Assembly (NCBI GenBank): GCA_910585465.1
Contig: CAJUEW010000009.1
Span: 56,385-120,384, forward strand
Origin: an uncultured Lachnospiraceae bacterium
GTDB taxonomy: Bacteria > Bacillota > Clostridia > Lachnospirales > Lachnospiraceae
Direction: 5' to 3'
DNA length: 64,000 nt
This document shows positions 1 to 8,804 of this stretch, piece by piece. Position 1 is the first letter of the stretch; the number at the start of each line of letters is the position of its first letter. The notes below the pieces were generated by a model, which was not told the origin of the DNA, made no database searches, and worked only from the letters and a program-made list of their open reading frames with translations. The translations under genes and the position numbers were made by a program.

Positions 1-2
1 TT

Positions 3-392
3 GTAAACGAAGCTAGGAATTTTTTGTTTTTACCTTTGGTTATTGAGAAAGATATGTTTGTACTTTTAAAAAATCATGCTACTTTTTTAAGGTTCCAGAC
101 CTTTTCTCCTCGGGCCAACGCTTTCACATATGATATTTGTTTTAATAATTGGGCATTAGAAGCCGAGAATTATTTAACAGAAGACTTCAAAAATTGGTAT
201 GCTCAGACCGAGCGCGCTCTTGGCAATCAAAATATTCTGTTCGATTTTTGGTGTAATGAACATCCAACTGAAACAAGTGAATTTATAGAACGATTTTCTA
301 CACTGTTTAATCAGCTTGCGGATCAATTAGAGATTGATGCTCTTCCCACAGTCAATCACGAGCAGATATTAGGAGAGGGTGATGCAATTTAA
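3..392 (+). CDS. C-terminal part of an unrecognised protein, cut by the window edge
   Basis: The reading frame is already open at base 3, so the true start probably lies before the window and this is a C-terminal fragment of about 129 residues. An internal TTG at 24 and an ATG at 54 are possible starts, but neither has a convincing ribosome-binding site. The sequence is rich in aromatic and acidic residues, with no signal peptide, membrane segment or catalytic motif that I recognise. An inverted-repeat hairpin follows it at 495-540 and could end its transcript. No function is proposed. Confidence 0.45.
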   Translation, partial: VNEARNFLFLPLVIEKDMFVLLKNHATFLRFQTFSPRANAFTYDICFNNWALEAENYLTEDFKNWYAQTERALGNQNILFDFWCNEHPTETSEFIERFSTLFNQLADQLEIDALPTVNHEQILGEGDAI

Positions 393-420
393 TTCTTCCC
401 ACAAGATTTCTTATAAACAT

Positions 421-540
421 GGGGCTGTTGCACTAAATAAGAACAACTATCTCTTTTTAGAACTAAGAATTAAATATTTTACAAAAAAAAGAACGGGGCT
501 GTTACACTGGTGATTTTTTAGTCACTAGTGCAACAGCCCC
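421..540. repeat. Repeated 15-mer and IS-end-like hairpin
   Basis: The 15-mer GGGGCTGTTGCACTA occurs at 421-435. A close copy recurs as the left arm of a hairpin (495-513), and the inverted copy is at 522-540. The two 19-base arms differ at two positions, both of which give G-U pairs. The right arm is followed by TTTT, so the hairpin could act as a terminator. Repeated and inverted ends of this kind suggest the remnant of an insertion sequence or miniature element. No transposase is present and I cannot name the family. Confidence 0.5.
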
Positions 541-652
541 TTTTGACACTTGTATCATCTCATATTATGTACATGAAATCCACTTCCAGACAGAACGGAT
601 CTGTTGGCGGTTATATGGTTAAGAATCCTGCCAATTAAAACAGTTCCACCGT

Positions 653-1198
653 TTAGTCATCAAAATCCATAATCATTACAGAAGAAGCATACACGGTATC
701 TCCATCCCTTGTACCTGAAACTTCCGCTGACCTACTGCTTACCAAATCGGCGCTGCTGCCCGGTGTGTCAGTATGCGTTGCCCCCATATCCGTAGATGAA
801 CGTACTGTGAAAGTGGTCTGTTCTGTAAATATAATCTCCAATTGTTTTGCTTCCTCAGGGTCAAGCACTGCAACCTGCCCCGCATCTCCCTGATCATCTA
901 TCTGAATCTCCTTTCCCATAAAAGAAGTTTCCAAAACTTCTTCTATCGATACTGACAATCCGCTTACAGGCGTACCTTTGCTTTCCATATCCCCGCCTAT
1001 CTCCGGGCTGTCACTGTCCGGGGTCTGCTCTGCTTGTGTATCTTCCGTTTTCTTCTCCGGTTTTGCCGCCCCTTGTGTATCTGTATCTTTTGTACTGTCT
1101 TCTTTTCCGCTTCCACATGCCATTAGCAGCAGTGCCAAAAGGACTGCAACTGCAATGACACATATTCCTCGGTTTCTTTTCTTTCTTCCATTTGCCAT
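653..1198 (-). CDS. Predicted lipoprotein
   Basis: A 181-residue protein. It begins with a basic N-terminus and a hydrophobic stretch ending in the lipobox LMAC (Cys near residue 28), so it should be lipid-anchored on the outer face of the membrane. A Ser/Thr/Asp/Glu-rich linker (about residues 30-75) leads into a small domain I cannot assign. It is divergent from the two-component system at 1737, with about 540 bp between them, so it could be a regulated target or an accessory sensor; this is inference from position only. The start is the ATG after a GGCAGGA-like site. Confidence 0.7.
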   Translation of the reverse strand: MANGRKKRNRGICVIAVAVLLALLLMACGSGKEDSTKDTDTQGAAKPEKKTEDTQAEQTPDSDSPEIGGDMESKGTPVSGLSVSIEEVLETSFMGKEIQIDDQGDAGQVAVLDPEEAKQLEIIFTEQTTFTVRSSTDMGATHTDTPGSSADLVSSRSAEVSGTRDGDTVYASSVMIMDFDD

Positions 1199-1354
1199 TT
1201 CTAAAATCCTGCCTTTCTAAAATATTTGTCATATATATCCTATCAAGCCATTCTCTAAAAAAACTTTAAACCTGATAAAATTTTTGTAAATTTATCTAAG
1301 ACAGAAACATTGTCTTATTTTTAAGAAAATATTTTGTAGAAATCAGGAAAAATT

Positions 1355-1383
1355 TTGACATGGTATTTTTATAGTGGTATTAT
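1355..1383 (+). promoter_or_regulatory. Strong sigma-A-type promoter
   Basis: A perfect -35 box TTGACA (1355-1360) and a -10 box TATTAT (1378-1383) are separated by exactly 17 bp in AT-rich DNA. It points rightward. The first downstream landmark is a terminator hairpin at 1476-1515 rather than a gene. Confidence 0.65.
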
Positions 1384-1389
1384 ACTAAT

Positions 1390-1515
1390 AAGCAGTTGAG
1401 TATGACCCCTTCTGCTATCTTTTTCGTACCATGTACTATATTGGCATGGATTATATTTTTTTATGATTATTTCTGAAATAGGAGTTTGATATAAATCAAT
1501 CTCCTATTTTTAATT
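1390..1515 (+). ncRNA. Candidate small RNA with its own terminator
   Basis: Transcription from the promoter at 1355-1383 should begin near 1390. It would meet a strong hairpin (AAATAGGAG at 1476-1484 pairing with CTCCTATTT at 1501-1509, plus five inner pairs) followed by a T-rich run. The resulting transcript of about 125 nt contains no convincing ORF. It lies between the lipoprotein and the two-component system. It may be an independent small RNA, or a terminated leader of the system at 1737. Confidence 0.4.
1476..1515 (+). terminator. Intrinsic terminator
   Basis: A nine-base perfect stem, one T-T mismatch and a five-base inner stem closing on ATAA, followed by TTTTTAATTATTAT. It is about 220 bp before the response regulator gene. 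Confidence 0.6.
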
Positions 1516-1690
1516 ATTATATCTCCCGCTGAAAAATCTTCTATTCTTTTAAGTTATGCGGAAACATATTATTAAACCTTACACCATTCGCCCTCATCCT
1601 TAGGCAAATATTAAATGAATTATAAAATACAAAAACGGCCCCTCATTTTGCAAAAGAGAACAGGGTTATTGTTCACGGTCTGCCTTGATG

Positions 1691-1713
1691 ATAAAATCGC
1701 ATTGTGATTTTAT
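1691..1713 (+). promoter_or_regulatory. Inverted repeat upstream of the response regulator
   Basis: ATAAAATC (1691-1698) and GATTTTAT (1706-1713) form a perfect 8-bp inverted repeat with a 7-base spacer, ending 24 bp before the start codon at 1737. The position fits an autoregulatory operator or an mRNA stem near the ribosome-binding site (AAGGAG). Function is inferred from position only. Confidence 0.35.
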
Positions 1714-1736
1714 GATTTAAGTAAGGAGTATGAAAG

Positions 1737-2420
1737 ATGCACATTTTAATTGTAGAAGACGACCGAGAATTATGCAGTGCCTTAAAATTACAGCTTTCTG
1801 CTAAAAAACATACCGTTGACTGTTGCCATGCCGGAAGTGAGGCAATCTATCTTGCCATGTCCGGCGCTTACGATCTGATCCTTCTGGACCGCATGCTGCC
1901 GGAGCTTGACGGCCTGGCTATCCTAAAAGCCATCCGCCAGAATCACATCAATGTTCCTATCATCCTGACAACTGCGCTGGGCTCCATAGATGACCGGATT
2001 GTCGGTCTGGACTGCGGGGCAGACGACTACCTGGTAAAACCCTACGCCATAGATGAGCTCCTTGCACGTATCCGCGCCCTCTCGAGAAGACCGCATGCAT
2101 TTTCAGACCATACCAGTCTCTCCTTTTTGGATATCCAGTTCAATATGGAAACCAGGGTCCTGACCTGCAATGAAAAAGAGCAGCGCCTTTCCAAACAGAA
2201 GTCCCTCCTTATGGAATTTTTCCTGCGTAATCCGGGAAAAACGCTGACGCGGGAACAGATCTTTCTGCGTGTCTGGGGCTCAGAAAGCGCTGTAGAGGAT
2301 GGAAACCTTGATACATATATTTATTTTATCAGAAAACATCTGCGTTCTTTGGGGAGCCAGGCAAATATTGCTACAGTGCATGGCATGGGATACCGATTGG
2401 AGGACAGCAATGTTTCCTAA
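1737..2420 (+). CDS. OmpR/PhoB-family response regulator
   Basis: A 227-residue response regulator. The N-terminal receiver has the acidic pocket VEDD (residues 7-9) and phosphoacceptor Asp51 in LLDRMLP, with the conserved Lys in LVKPY near residue 101. The C-terminal winged helix (about 130-225) ends with the family-typical VHGMGYRLE. It should be phosphorylated by the kinase encoded by the next gene and then control transcription. The kinase start codon lies inside the last codons of this gene, so the two are translationally coupled. The start has AAGGAG upstream. No target can be deduced, although the divergent lipoprotein is a natural candidate. Confidence 0.92.
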   Translation: MHILIVEDDRELCSALKLQLSAKKHTVDCCHAGSEAIYLAMSGAYDLILLDRMLPELDGLAILKAIRQNHINVPIILTTALGSIDDRIVGLDCGADDYLVKPYAIDELLARIRALSRRPHAFSDHTSLSFLDIQFNMETRVLTCNEKEQRLSKQKSLLMEFFLRNPGKTLTREQIFLRVWGSESAVEDGNLDTYIYFIRKHLRSLGSQANIATVHGMGYRLEDSNVS

Positions 2421-3696
2421 GCTACAGAGAAAATTTGTATTGCTTTATACCTTAAGCACCGGGCTGATCATCACATTTATCCTGTCCATAACATTTCTTT
2501 TCTACTTTGCCTCACAGGAAAACCGCCAGGAATCACTGTTTCAAAAACAGCTTTTCACACTGATATCCCAGCTTCAGAGTGACTCCAGGTTTACGGATTT
2601 GTTTCTGGCACAGCTGGAGCAGAAAAATCAGCTCATTATTCATATAGAAGAAAACGGCACGCCCTTTTTCTTTCCCGGTTCATACAGACCGGATACCGAA
2701 CGGGAGACTCTTCTCGCGTATGCAGAGAAAGCCGCGAACAAGGAAGGCATTTTTACAGATTCCTACCCTATTTCCTCAAATATGCTGCAAACCTCCATAT
2801 TCCAAATCAGCGGAGACAGGCGGGATGTCTACCTTGGGAATGTCCTTGTCCTCCTGACCCCGAACGGATATAAAAAGCTTACCCTGCTGCAGGATATCAC
2901 TGACAGTAGGAAGAAAGCCATGGAAAACGGATATTTCTATCTGTTTATAGACCTGCTCGGAATCCTGCTTCTCTTTCTGAGCGGGCGTTGGTTCGTCCGC
3001 CGTTCCCTGCGGCCTCTGGAAGAAACATACCAACGGCAACAGGACTTTGTTGCCGCCGCTTCTCATGAGCTTCGTTCGCCTATTGCAGTCATCCAAATGA
3101 CTGCAGATGCCATCTCCTCCCAGTCAGCAGAGGATACTCGGCTGCTTTCTGTTATTAAGAGCGAGTGCCGCAGGGGAAGTACCCTAATTAAAAATCTTCT
3201 GCTCCTTGCGTCTGCCGAACAGAAGGAATGGGCTGTAAGGAAGCGGAAATTTGAAATAGACGAGCTTCTCCTGGACCTTTTAGAACTATATGAGCCGCTC
3301 TGCCATTCCAAAAGTGGAACCCTGCAATTACGGCTCCCGGAGGAACCACTCCCACAAGTATCAGCAGACCCTGAACTGTGCCGGCAGATCTTGACGATAC
3401 TGCTTGATAACGCTATCGCATATTCTTTGACACATCCTTCAAAGAATATCCTTCTGCAGGCTGAACACTGCCATCCCCATACCCTGATTTACGTCGTGGA
3501 CCACGGCCCTGGAATCCCTGACGAGGAAAAAGAATTCATCTTTGACCGCTTTTATAAAAGTGATAAATCACGGAATAAAAAAGAGCATTTCGGACTTGGC
3601 CTGTCCATCGCCATTACCCTTGCAAAAATCCAGGGGATAAAGCTGGGCGTGCAGGATACAGATGGCGGCGGAAGTACTTTTTATTTGGAATTGTAA
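2410..3696 (+). CDS. Membrane sensor histidine kinase
   Basis: The 428-residue partner of the preceding response regulator. I chose the ATG at 2410, which overlaps the regulator's end; the frame is open further upstream only because the genes overlap. It has a first membrane segment near residues 12-35, an extracytoplasmic sensor of about 120 residues and a second membrane segment near 175-195. A dimerisation/phosphoacceptor helix (SHELRSP, His219) and an HATPase domain follow, the latter with an N box (LLDNAIAYS), DHGPGIP and a glycine-rich FGLGLSIA motif. This is the classical HisKA-type layout. The stimulus is unknown. Confidence 0.9.
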   Translation: MFPKLQRKFVLLYTLSTGLIITFILSITFLFYFASQENRQESLFQKQLFTLISQLQSDSRFTDLFLAQLEQKNQLIIHIEENGTPFFFPGSYRPDTERETLLAYAEKAANKEGIFTDSYPISSNMLQTSIFQISGDRRDVYLGNVLVLLTPNGYKKLTLLQDITDSRKKAMENGYFYLFIDLLGILLLFLSGRWFVRRSLRPLEETYQRQQDFVAAASHELRSPIAVIQMTADAISSQSAEDTRLLSVIKSECRRGSTLIKNLLLLASAEQKEWAVRKRKFEIDELLLDLLELYEPLCHSKSGTLQLRLPEEPLPQVSADPELCRQILTILLDNAIAYSLTHPSKNILLQAEHCHPHTLIYVVDHGPGIPDEEKEFIFDRFYKSDKSRNKKEHFGLGLSIAITLAKIQGIKLGVQDTDGGGSTFYLEL

Positions 3697-3803
3697 TCCA
3701 AAAAGATATCCTGCTATTGTAAAGGACCTACATGAATAGTAGAATTGTATTCAAATATTTAAGGGATAAATCCCACAAAAATGATGACAGGAGAACCTAA
3801 ATT

Positions 3804-4382
3804 ATGTCATACAGCAAAAAAACTACTATATTCGGGCTTATAATCACAGCAGCCGTGATATGTGTAACCGTATTTATATTTTTTCCCAAAAAGTCAAAAG
3901 AAGATAGCAGCAATCCTGTCACTTCTGCAGATGACAAGAGGCATTCGTTTTCTTTTTCAGCTACCATTATAGAAATCGAAAAGCATTCCTTATTGATCGA
4001 ACCTGTGAAAGGCTCTGCTGAATTATCATCCTCTGACCGAATTTCAATTCCTATAGAGTATATGCCGGACTCTTCCACTCCAGAGGTCGGAGATATAATC
4101 AGCATCCAATATAACGGTGAAATTTTGGAATCCTATCCCGCACAACTGGGCGAAATATATGGCATACAGCTTATGGAAGTGAGCAGCGGAAAGCTCCGCT
4201 ATCACAGCCATTGGTATAATAAAGAAGACCTATCCGCTGAAACCATAGAATGGCTTTCCTGGTACAATCGCCTGACCGAAGAAGAACAACTGGCCGTAAG
4301 CTATGTTCCGGCCGATCTGCTCGAGCTGGAAGGCCTGGCCAACGGCTCAGATATGGAAACGGAAACCACAGATGCAGATTAG
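3804..4382 (+). CDS. Membrane-anchored extracytoplasmic protein, unknown
   Basis: 192 residues with one N-terminal membrane segment (about 8-28), so most of the protein lies outside the membrane. A central region with alternating hydrophobic strands, containing IEIEKHSLLIEPV and EVGDIISIQYNG, looks like a small OB-like or DUF3221-type beta barrel. That is a resemblance, not a firm assignment. The C-terminus is acidic. It lies 107 bp after the histidine kinase in the same direction and may belong to its regulon. The start ATG at 3804 follows a GGAGAA site. Confidence 0.65.
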   Translation: MSYSKKTTIFGLIITAAVICVTVFIFFPKKSKEDSSNPVTSADDKRHSFSFSATIIEIEKHSLLIEPVKGSAELSSSDRISIPIEYMPDSSTPEVGDIISIQYNGEILESYPAQLGEIYGIQLMEVSSGKLRYHSHWYNKEDLSAETIEWLSWYNRLTEEEQLAVSYVPADLLELEGLANGSDMETETTDAD

Positions 4383-4431
4383 ATGCTTAACAGGCTATAC
4401 ATCTTCTGCAGATGAAAGGAGTAGAAAAATC

Positions 4432-5577
4432 ATGGACTTTGACGCAGCTATTTTCGATCTGGATGGAACGCTTTTAAATTCAATGGATGTCTGGGAACAG
4501 ATTGATATCCGTTTTCTCCGTAAAAGGAACCTTCCAGTTCCTGAAAATTACGTGACCGAAATATGTGCCCGCAGTTTCATAGAAGCCGCGCAGTACACAA
4601 TTGACTTATTCGGGCTGTCCGAAAAAACAGAAGAGATTATACAGGAATGGAATGAGATGGCACTGTACGAATACTCCCACAATGTAAAGCTGTTACCCCA
4701 TACACTGGACTATCTCCTGCGCTTAAAAGAACGCCATATCAAATTGGCGGTCGCCACAGGCCTGCCTGGAAAACTGTTCAAGCCCTGTCTTATAAACAAT
4801 TCTGTCTGGGAGCTGTTTGAAGCAGTATGCTCGACCGACGAAACAGGACGCGGCAAAGAATATCCCGATGTATTCGAGTTGACTGCCAGAAAACTGGCTG
4901 TTTCCCCAAAGCGCTGCATTGTCTTTGATGATGTGCTTCCGGCCCTTAGGAGCGCAAAGCAGGTCGGCATGCTCGTATGCGGTGTATATGATAAATATTC
5001 AGCGCACCACCGTACAGAGATTGAACATATCTCCGACTGCTACATTCATGATTTCAAAACTGCACCTCTTCCATGTAAAACGAATACAGCTCCAATAGAA
5101 TTATGGGATTTATACAATGCAGTGAGAACGAAGACTGGTGCAACCATCCAACGCGGCGCTAAAATACCTGCTGGAAGCTACCATCTGTCAGTCAGTATCT
5201 GGCTCATGAACAGACAGGGGCAATACCTTCTTTCTCAAAGGCATCCTGATAAAGCATTCCCCCTGTACTGGGAATGTACAGGCGGCTCTGTCCTTGCCGG
5301 AGAAAGCAGCCTGGAGGGCGCGGTACGTGAAGTCAGCGAAGAACTGGGGATTCTTCTTGATCCTAGCCAGGGAAAACGAATCTTGCAGACACGCCGCGAC
5401 CATATGCAGGATTTTTATGATGTCTGGCTGTTCCATAACGATACTCCAGTAGAGCATCTCTATTTGCAGGAAAATGAAGTAACCGGCGCTGAATGGGTCA
5501 GTCCTGATAAGCTGCTCCATTTATACAAGAACCAAAAGCTGCATCCTCTGATAGATTACATTCATTTATTATGTTAA
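4432..5577 (+). CDS. HAD-family hydrolase fused to a Nudix hydrolase
   Basis: A 381-residue two-domain enzyme. Residues 1-210 are a HAD phosphatase of the beta-phosphoglucomutase-like group, with nucleophile motif DLDGT (Asp9, Asp11) and a late acidic motif VFDDVLPA. Residues about 245-381 are a Nudix domain whose box starts near Gly284 and keeps the REVSEELG core; the flanking sequence (SQRHPDKAFPLYWECTGG) resembles isopentenyl-diphosphate isomerase-like Nudix proteins. The likely role is cleavage of phosphorylated metabolites or nucleoside diphosphate derivatives, for example in house-cleaning. The substrate is unknown. The start at 4432 has AAAGGAG upstream. A terminator follows immediately. 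Confidence 0.85.
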   Translation: MDFDAAIFDLDGTLLNSMDVWEQIDIRFLRKRNLPVPENYVTEICARSFIEAAQYTIDLFGLSEKTEEIIQEWNEMALYEYSHNVKLLPHTLDYLLRLKERHIKLAVATGLPGKLFKPCLINNSVWELFEAVCSTDETGRGKEYPDVFELTARKLAVSPKRCIVFDDVLPALRSAKQVGMLVCGVYDKYSAHHRTEIEHISDCYIHDFKTAPLPCKTNTAPIELWDLYNAVRTKTGATIQRGAKIPAGSYHLSVSIWLMNRQGQYLLSQRHPDKAFPLYWECTGGSVLAGESSLEGAVREVSEELGILLDPSQGKRILQTRRDHMQDFYDVWLFHNDTPVEHLYLQENEVTGAEWVSPDKLLHLYKNQKLHPLIDYIHLLC

Positions 5578-5579
5578 CC

Positions 5580-5606
5580 AAAAGAAGGGCCAAGAGCCCT
5601 TCTTTT
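5580..5606 (+). terminator. Intrinsic terminator of the HAD-Nudix gene
   Basis: AAAGAAGGGC, loop CAAGA, GCCCTTCTTTT: a near-perfect stem with a T tail, starting a few bases after the stop codon at 5577. Confidence 0.85.
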
Positions 5607-6019
5607 CACCATAATATTTTCTCTATTCTAATCAATTTTCTTCAAATTCTCATTTGAATTTCCACGTAAAACCTCTGTCCGCAACATTGTTTACTAGTTA
5701 CAGGTAAACCTCCTTCCTGCTTTTTATGTTTTCCCTCCTTTTCTCTGAAATCATGTAATGCAATACAAATCGCTTCTGTTTTCTTAAAACAAAAAAACCC
5801 CACCAAAAAGCGAAGTTAATTCTGTTCAAAACTGCATCCAGCATAAGCTGTCCGCCATGATTAAAATATTGCATCTAATTAAAGTATAGCACGCAATCCC
5901 GTTGATTCGTACAGATTCCTCATACCATACCGGACCATTCTGTACCAATTTGAATCCATAATTAAATGGCTAGTGCTGCATCGAATAATAAGCAACTAGC
6001 CATTCAAAATCTCTTTTCA
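5607..6019. other. Intergenic stretch without a recognised gene
   Basis: AT-rich spacer between convergent genes. It contains an 8-bp perfect stem (TGGCTAGT/ACTAGCCA) with three more pairs across a bulged base, at 5967-6003, close to the end of the leftward ABC operon and plausibly its terminator. The loop carries GCATCGAATAATAAGC, a motif that recurs at the ends of the element near 23.3 kb. Confidence 0.45.
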
Positions 6020-6673
6020 TTACCCGATTACTTCCTGCTTAGAAAATATACTGCAGCTAATTCTATACATTATATAGACCCAAATTAGTGCAATCAAAGG
6101 AGATACGCATAAAATTGCAAAGACAAGCTGATCTGTAATTTCTACACCGAATAACGTTAGTATTTCATACACAATAAAACATATTGCTAAAGGAACAGCA
6201 AAGGAAACCAATAATAACATACGCCCTTTCTCTGCACCAAACTTATAAACTAACGGAATAGACATACTTCCAAAAATAACCGAAACTATTAGCCCAACAA
6301 ATGCCATAAAAAGCATTGTTACTATACTTTCCATACTCATCACTAGCTTACGCATGACCAATCCCCCTGACACGCCAAAGATGGTTCCCACGCAAACGCC
6401 GACTGTACAGAAAATAACAAGAACAATAAATTTTGCTTTAACTATATCTTTTTTGCATACTGGCATAATCAAGGCATATTTAGACCATTTGCAATTATCA
6501 TCAAACGTAAATGTCGTCACGATCATCATACTGCATAAAACTCCAGCTGAAATAATATAACTCTCCACTCCCGACGACATAATCAAACCAACAGCAAACA
6601 CCAGTAAAATCAGCAGCATGGACTTTGCATTGTGACCAATATTATACAAATCCTTTAATATAAGGCTCTTCAT
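6020..6673 (-). CDS. ABC-2 type transporter permease
   Basis: 217 residues, very hydrophobic, with about six membrane segments. The N-terminal phrase MKSLILKDLYN is characteristic of small ABC-2 permeases that pair with a separate ATPase. It overlaps the end of the ATPase gene by 32 bp, so the two are co-translated and should form one transporter. Such small transporters export peptides or drugs or act in membrane stress. The substrate is not evident here and no GntR regulator is adjacent. Confidence 0.85.
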   Translation of the reverse strand: MKSLILKDLYNIGHNAKSMLLILLVFAVGLIMSSGVESYIISAGVLCSMMIVTTFTFDDNCKWSKYALIMPVCKKDIVKAKFIVLVIFCTVGVCVGTIFGVSGGLVMRKLVMSMESIVTMLFMAFVGLIVSVIFGSMSIPLVYKFGAEKGRMLLLVSFAVPLAICFIVYEILTLFGVEITDQLVFAILCVSPLIALIWVYIMYRISCSIFSKQEVIG

Positions 6674-7529
6674 TTGGCTTATCCCCCTTTACATACATCA
6701 AAAGCATATCCTCTATCGTTATTGTATCTACTACAACATTTTTATATTTGTTTTTTGCCATTTCCTTATCGCCAACAAGTATATTCCATTGATTCCCTTC
6801 CCTGCGGTATGCTAAAATATCTGCTCTATCGAATTTCTCAAATAAATCCGACTCACATCGGATCATCCCATAATCACGGCACAGTTCACTTTTTCTTTTG
6901 CAAAATAGAACTTTCCCACGATGAATGAATGTAATATAATCTGCTACTTTTTCTAGATCTGTAGTAATATGAGACGACATCAGTATTGAATGTCCCCCTT
7001 CTCTAACAAATTCCGCAAAAATTTCTAAAATATCAGCTCGCATAACCGGGTCAAGTCCACTTGTCGCCTCATCCAAAATCAACAGTTTAGGACGATGCGA
7101 CAATGCAGCAGCAATACTCAATTTCATTTTCATCCCCTTAGACAGCGTTTTAATTTCTTTGCCCTTTGAAAGGCTGAAGCGCTCTAAAAACTTTTGATAT
7201 GTACTGCTATCCCACTGTTTGTATGCTGCCGCACAGATTTTTCCAACTTTCTCAGGTGTCAGCGTCTCGTAAAAATTTATACCATCAAATACAACGCCTA
7301 TATTCTCTTTAATCTGTTTTGATGAATCCAATTCCTTCCCCCAGAATCTTACCGTTCCCTTATCCTTTTTAATAAGGCCAAGGATAGCGTTGATTGTTGT
7401 GCTTTTGCCAGCTCCGTTTTCTCCGATTAACCCCATAATGGAGCCTTTTGGAATAGAAAAAGAGACACGATCCAGTTTAAAATCCCTATAACTTTTTGTC
7501 AAATCCTTAATCTGCAATATCTCATCCAT
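6642..7529 (-). CDS. ABC transporter ATP-binding protein
   Basis: About 295 residues. It has Walker A GENGAGKST, an ABC-signature region in a divergent form (LSKGMKMKLSIAAAL) and Walker B LLILDEATSGLDP. The C-terminal extension of about 80 residues is typical of drug or peptide exporters. I prefer the second Met (7529), because GGAGG lies 8 bases before it, over the Met at 7544. It drives the permease encoded by the overlapping downstream gene. Confidence 0.9.
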   Translation of the reverse strand: MDEILQIKDLTKSYRDFKLDRVSFSIPKGSIMGLIGENGAGKSTTINAILGLIKKDKGTVRFWGKELDSSKQIKENIGVVFDGINFYETLTPEKVGKICAAAYKQWDSSTYQKFLERFSLSKGKEIKTLSKGMKMKLSIAAALSHRPKLLILDEATSGLDPVMRADILEIFAEFVREGGHSILMSSHITTDLEKVADYITFIHRGKVLFCKRKSELCRDYGMIRCESDLFEKFDRADILAYRREGNQWNILVGDKEMAKNKYKNVVVDTITIEDMLLMYVKGDKPNEEPYIKGFV

Positions 7530-7608
7530 TGTCTGTTCCTCCATATTATCTCACTTTTTGAATGCAGAAATATTTAAAAATCTTCCCGACCTCCTAAATT
7601 TCATGCTT

Positions 7609-8319
7609 TCATATATTGATAGGAATCCATATCTGGCTTACATAATTCTCATCCTTCGGGTTCCCTTCTCCATACCATTCGGCCGCCGGACACTCCCCAT
7701 ATTGGAAGGAATGTCTAAGCATCCATTCCTCTTTTAAATATCTCCATCCATTTCGTATTGCCTGTGGCACCTGACCTCTGCACTCAATAATCGCCCATGT
7801 ATGTCCTGGCAGCTGATACTCCCTGGAATCACTCTGCAAAGACCGTGACGAAACAATCATGACAGAATGCTGCCATTCATCCTTATTATCAGAGACACCT
7901 GCCAGCCGAGTTTCCTCTTTTGTCACAATGTTCCAGGAATACCGCTGTTTTGACGCTTTCTCCATTTTGGGATAAATCTGCAGTTTCGTTTCCTGCTTCC
8001 GCGCCTCTCTTGGCGTAACTCCATGGAACCGGCGAAATGCCTTTGTAAAAGACGTCGGTGAATCATACCCATATCTGTTGCTTACATCTGTAATTTTGAT
8101 CCTGCTGCACTTCAAATCATATCCGGCAAATGTCAACTTACGCAGTCGGATGTATTCAGACAAACTAATTCCATTCATATAAGAAAATACCTTTTGAAAG
8201 AAAGCAAAAGAACAACCCGCAATCTCTGCAATTTCCTTTTGATCTATCGGCTCCTTTTCACAATGCAGGTTGTTCTCAATACAACTAATTATTTTCTGTA
8301 ACTTTTCATCCCATTCCAT
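7609..8319 (-). CDS. AraC-family regulator with GyrI-like effector domain
   Basis: About 236 residues. An AraC DNA-binding domain comes first (residues 1-110), with the second helix-turn-helix seen in DVSNRYGYDSPTSFTKAFRRFHGVTP. It is followed by a C-terminal domain resembling GyrI-like small-molecule-binding modules. The start at 8319 has AGAGAGGG upstream and is preferred over an in-frame Met at 8385. It lies just upstream of the ABC transporter and points the same way. It probably senses a compound and regulates that transporter, which is inference from proximity. Confidence 0.85.
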   Translation of the reverse strand: MEWDEKLQKIISCIENNLHCEKEPIDQKEIAEIAGCSFAFFQKVFSYMNGISLSEYIRLRKLTFAGYDLKCSRIKITDVSNRYGYDSPTSFTKAFRRFHGVTPREARKQETKLQIYPKMEKASKQRYSWNIVTKEETRLAGVSDNKDEWQHSVMIVSSRSLQSDSREYQLPGHTWAIIECRGQVPQAIRNGWRYLKEEWMLRHSFQYGECPAAEWYGEGNPKDENYVSQIWIPINI

Positions 8320-8649
8320 ACCCTCTCTCTTTCTCTGCCTTACATCACCCTTTTCCAGGTCTGCCCCGCAGACACCGGTTTTCAAGCCACAGAACCGTAA
8401 TTATAATTCTATCAATCTTATACTCTGCCAACAATAAGACTGTCCATTTTTGCAAAATGAGGTGCCAGATTTGTCTACTATGTTTCTGTTATGCTTCCAA
8501 TTACAGAAACATCCAAGCCGCAGATCATTATGCTCTTTTCGATATATCGTCATATGCAATTTTGATTGTTGCAGATATATAGGACATGATAGACAAATGG
8601 AGTAATGCTGAAGTGAATATGGAGTTTATATGGAGTTGAGCAGAAAAAA

Positions 8650-8750
8650 GGATGTCGTAAAACGCAACTTATATACGGTATATGGATGAGACTCATGTGG
8701 TTTCAAGACCATATCTTGTATATTATATAGCAGTTATTTTGCGGCATCCC
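8650..8750. repeat. 100-bp imperfect palindrome, MITE-like
   Basis: The left end reads GGATGTCGTAAAACG and the right end, in reverse complement, GGATGCCGCAAAATA. Similarity continues inward through AACT, TATATA and GTATATGG-like blocks over most of the length. It lies in the 485-bp gap between the AraC-type gene and the DUF2461 gene. Terminal inverted repeats without coding capacity suggest a miniature transposable element. A long hairpin terminator for the DUF2461 gene is the alternative. Confidence 0.45.
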
Positions 8751-8804
8751 ATATTTATGTTTTATATTAATTGAGTTCCGTTTAACCTCATTTTGAACGT
8801 TTTA

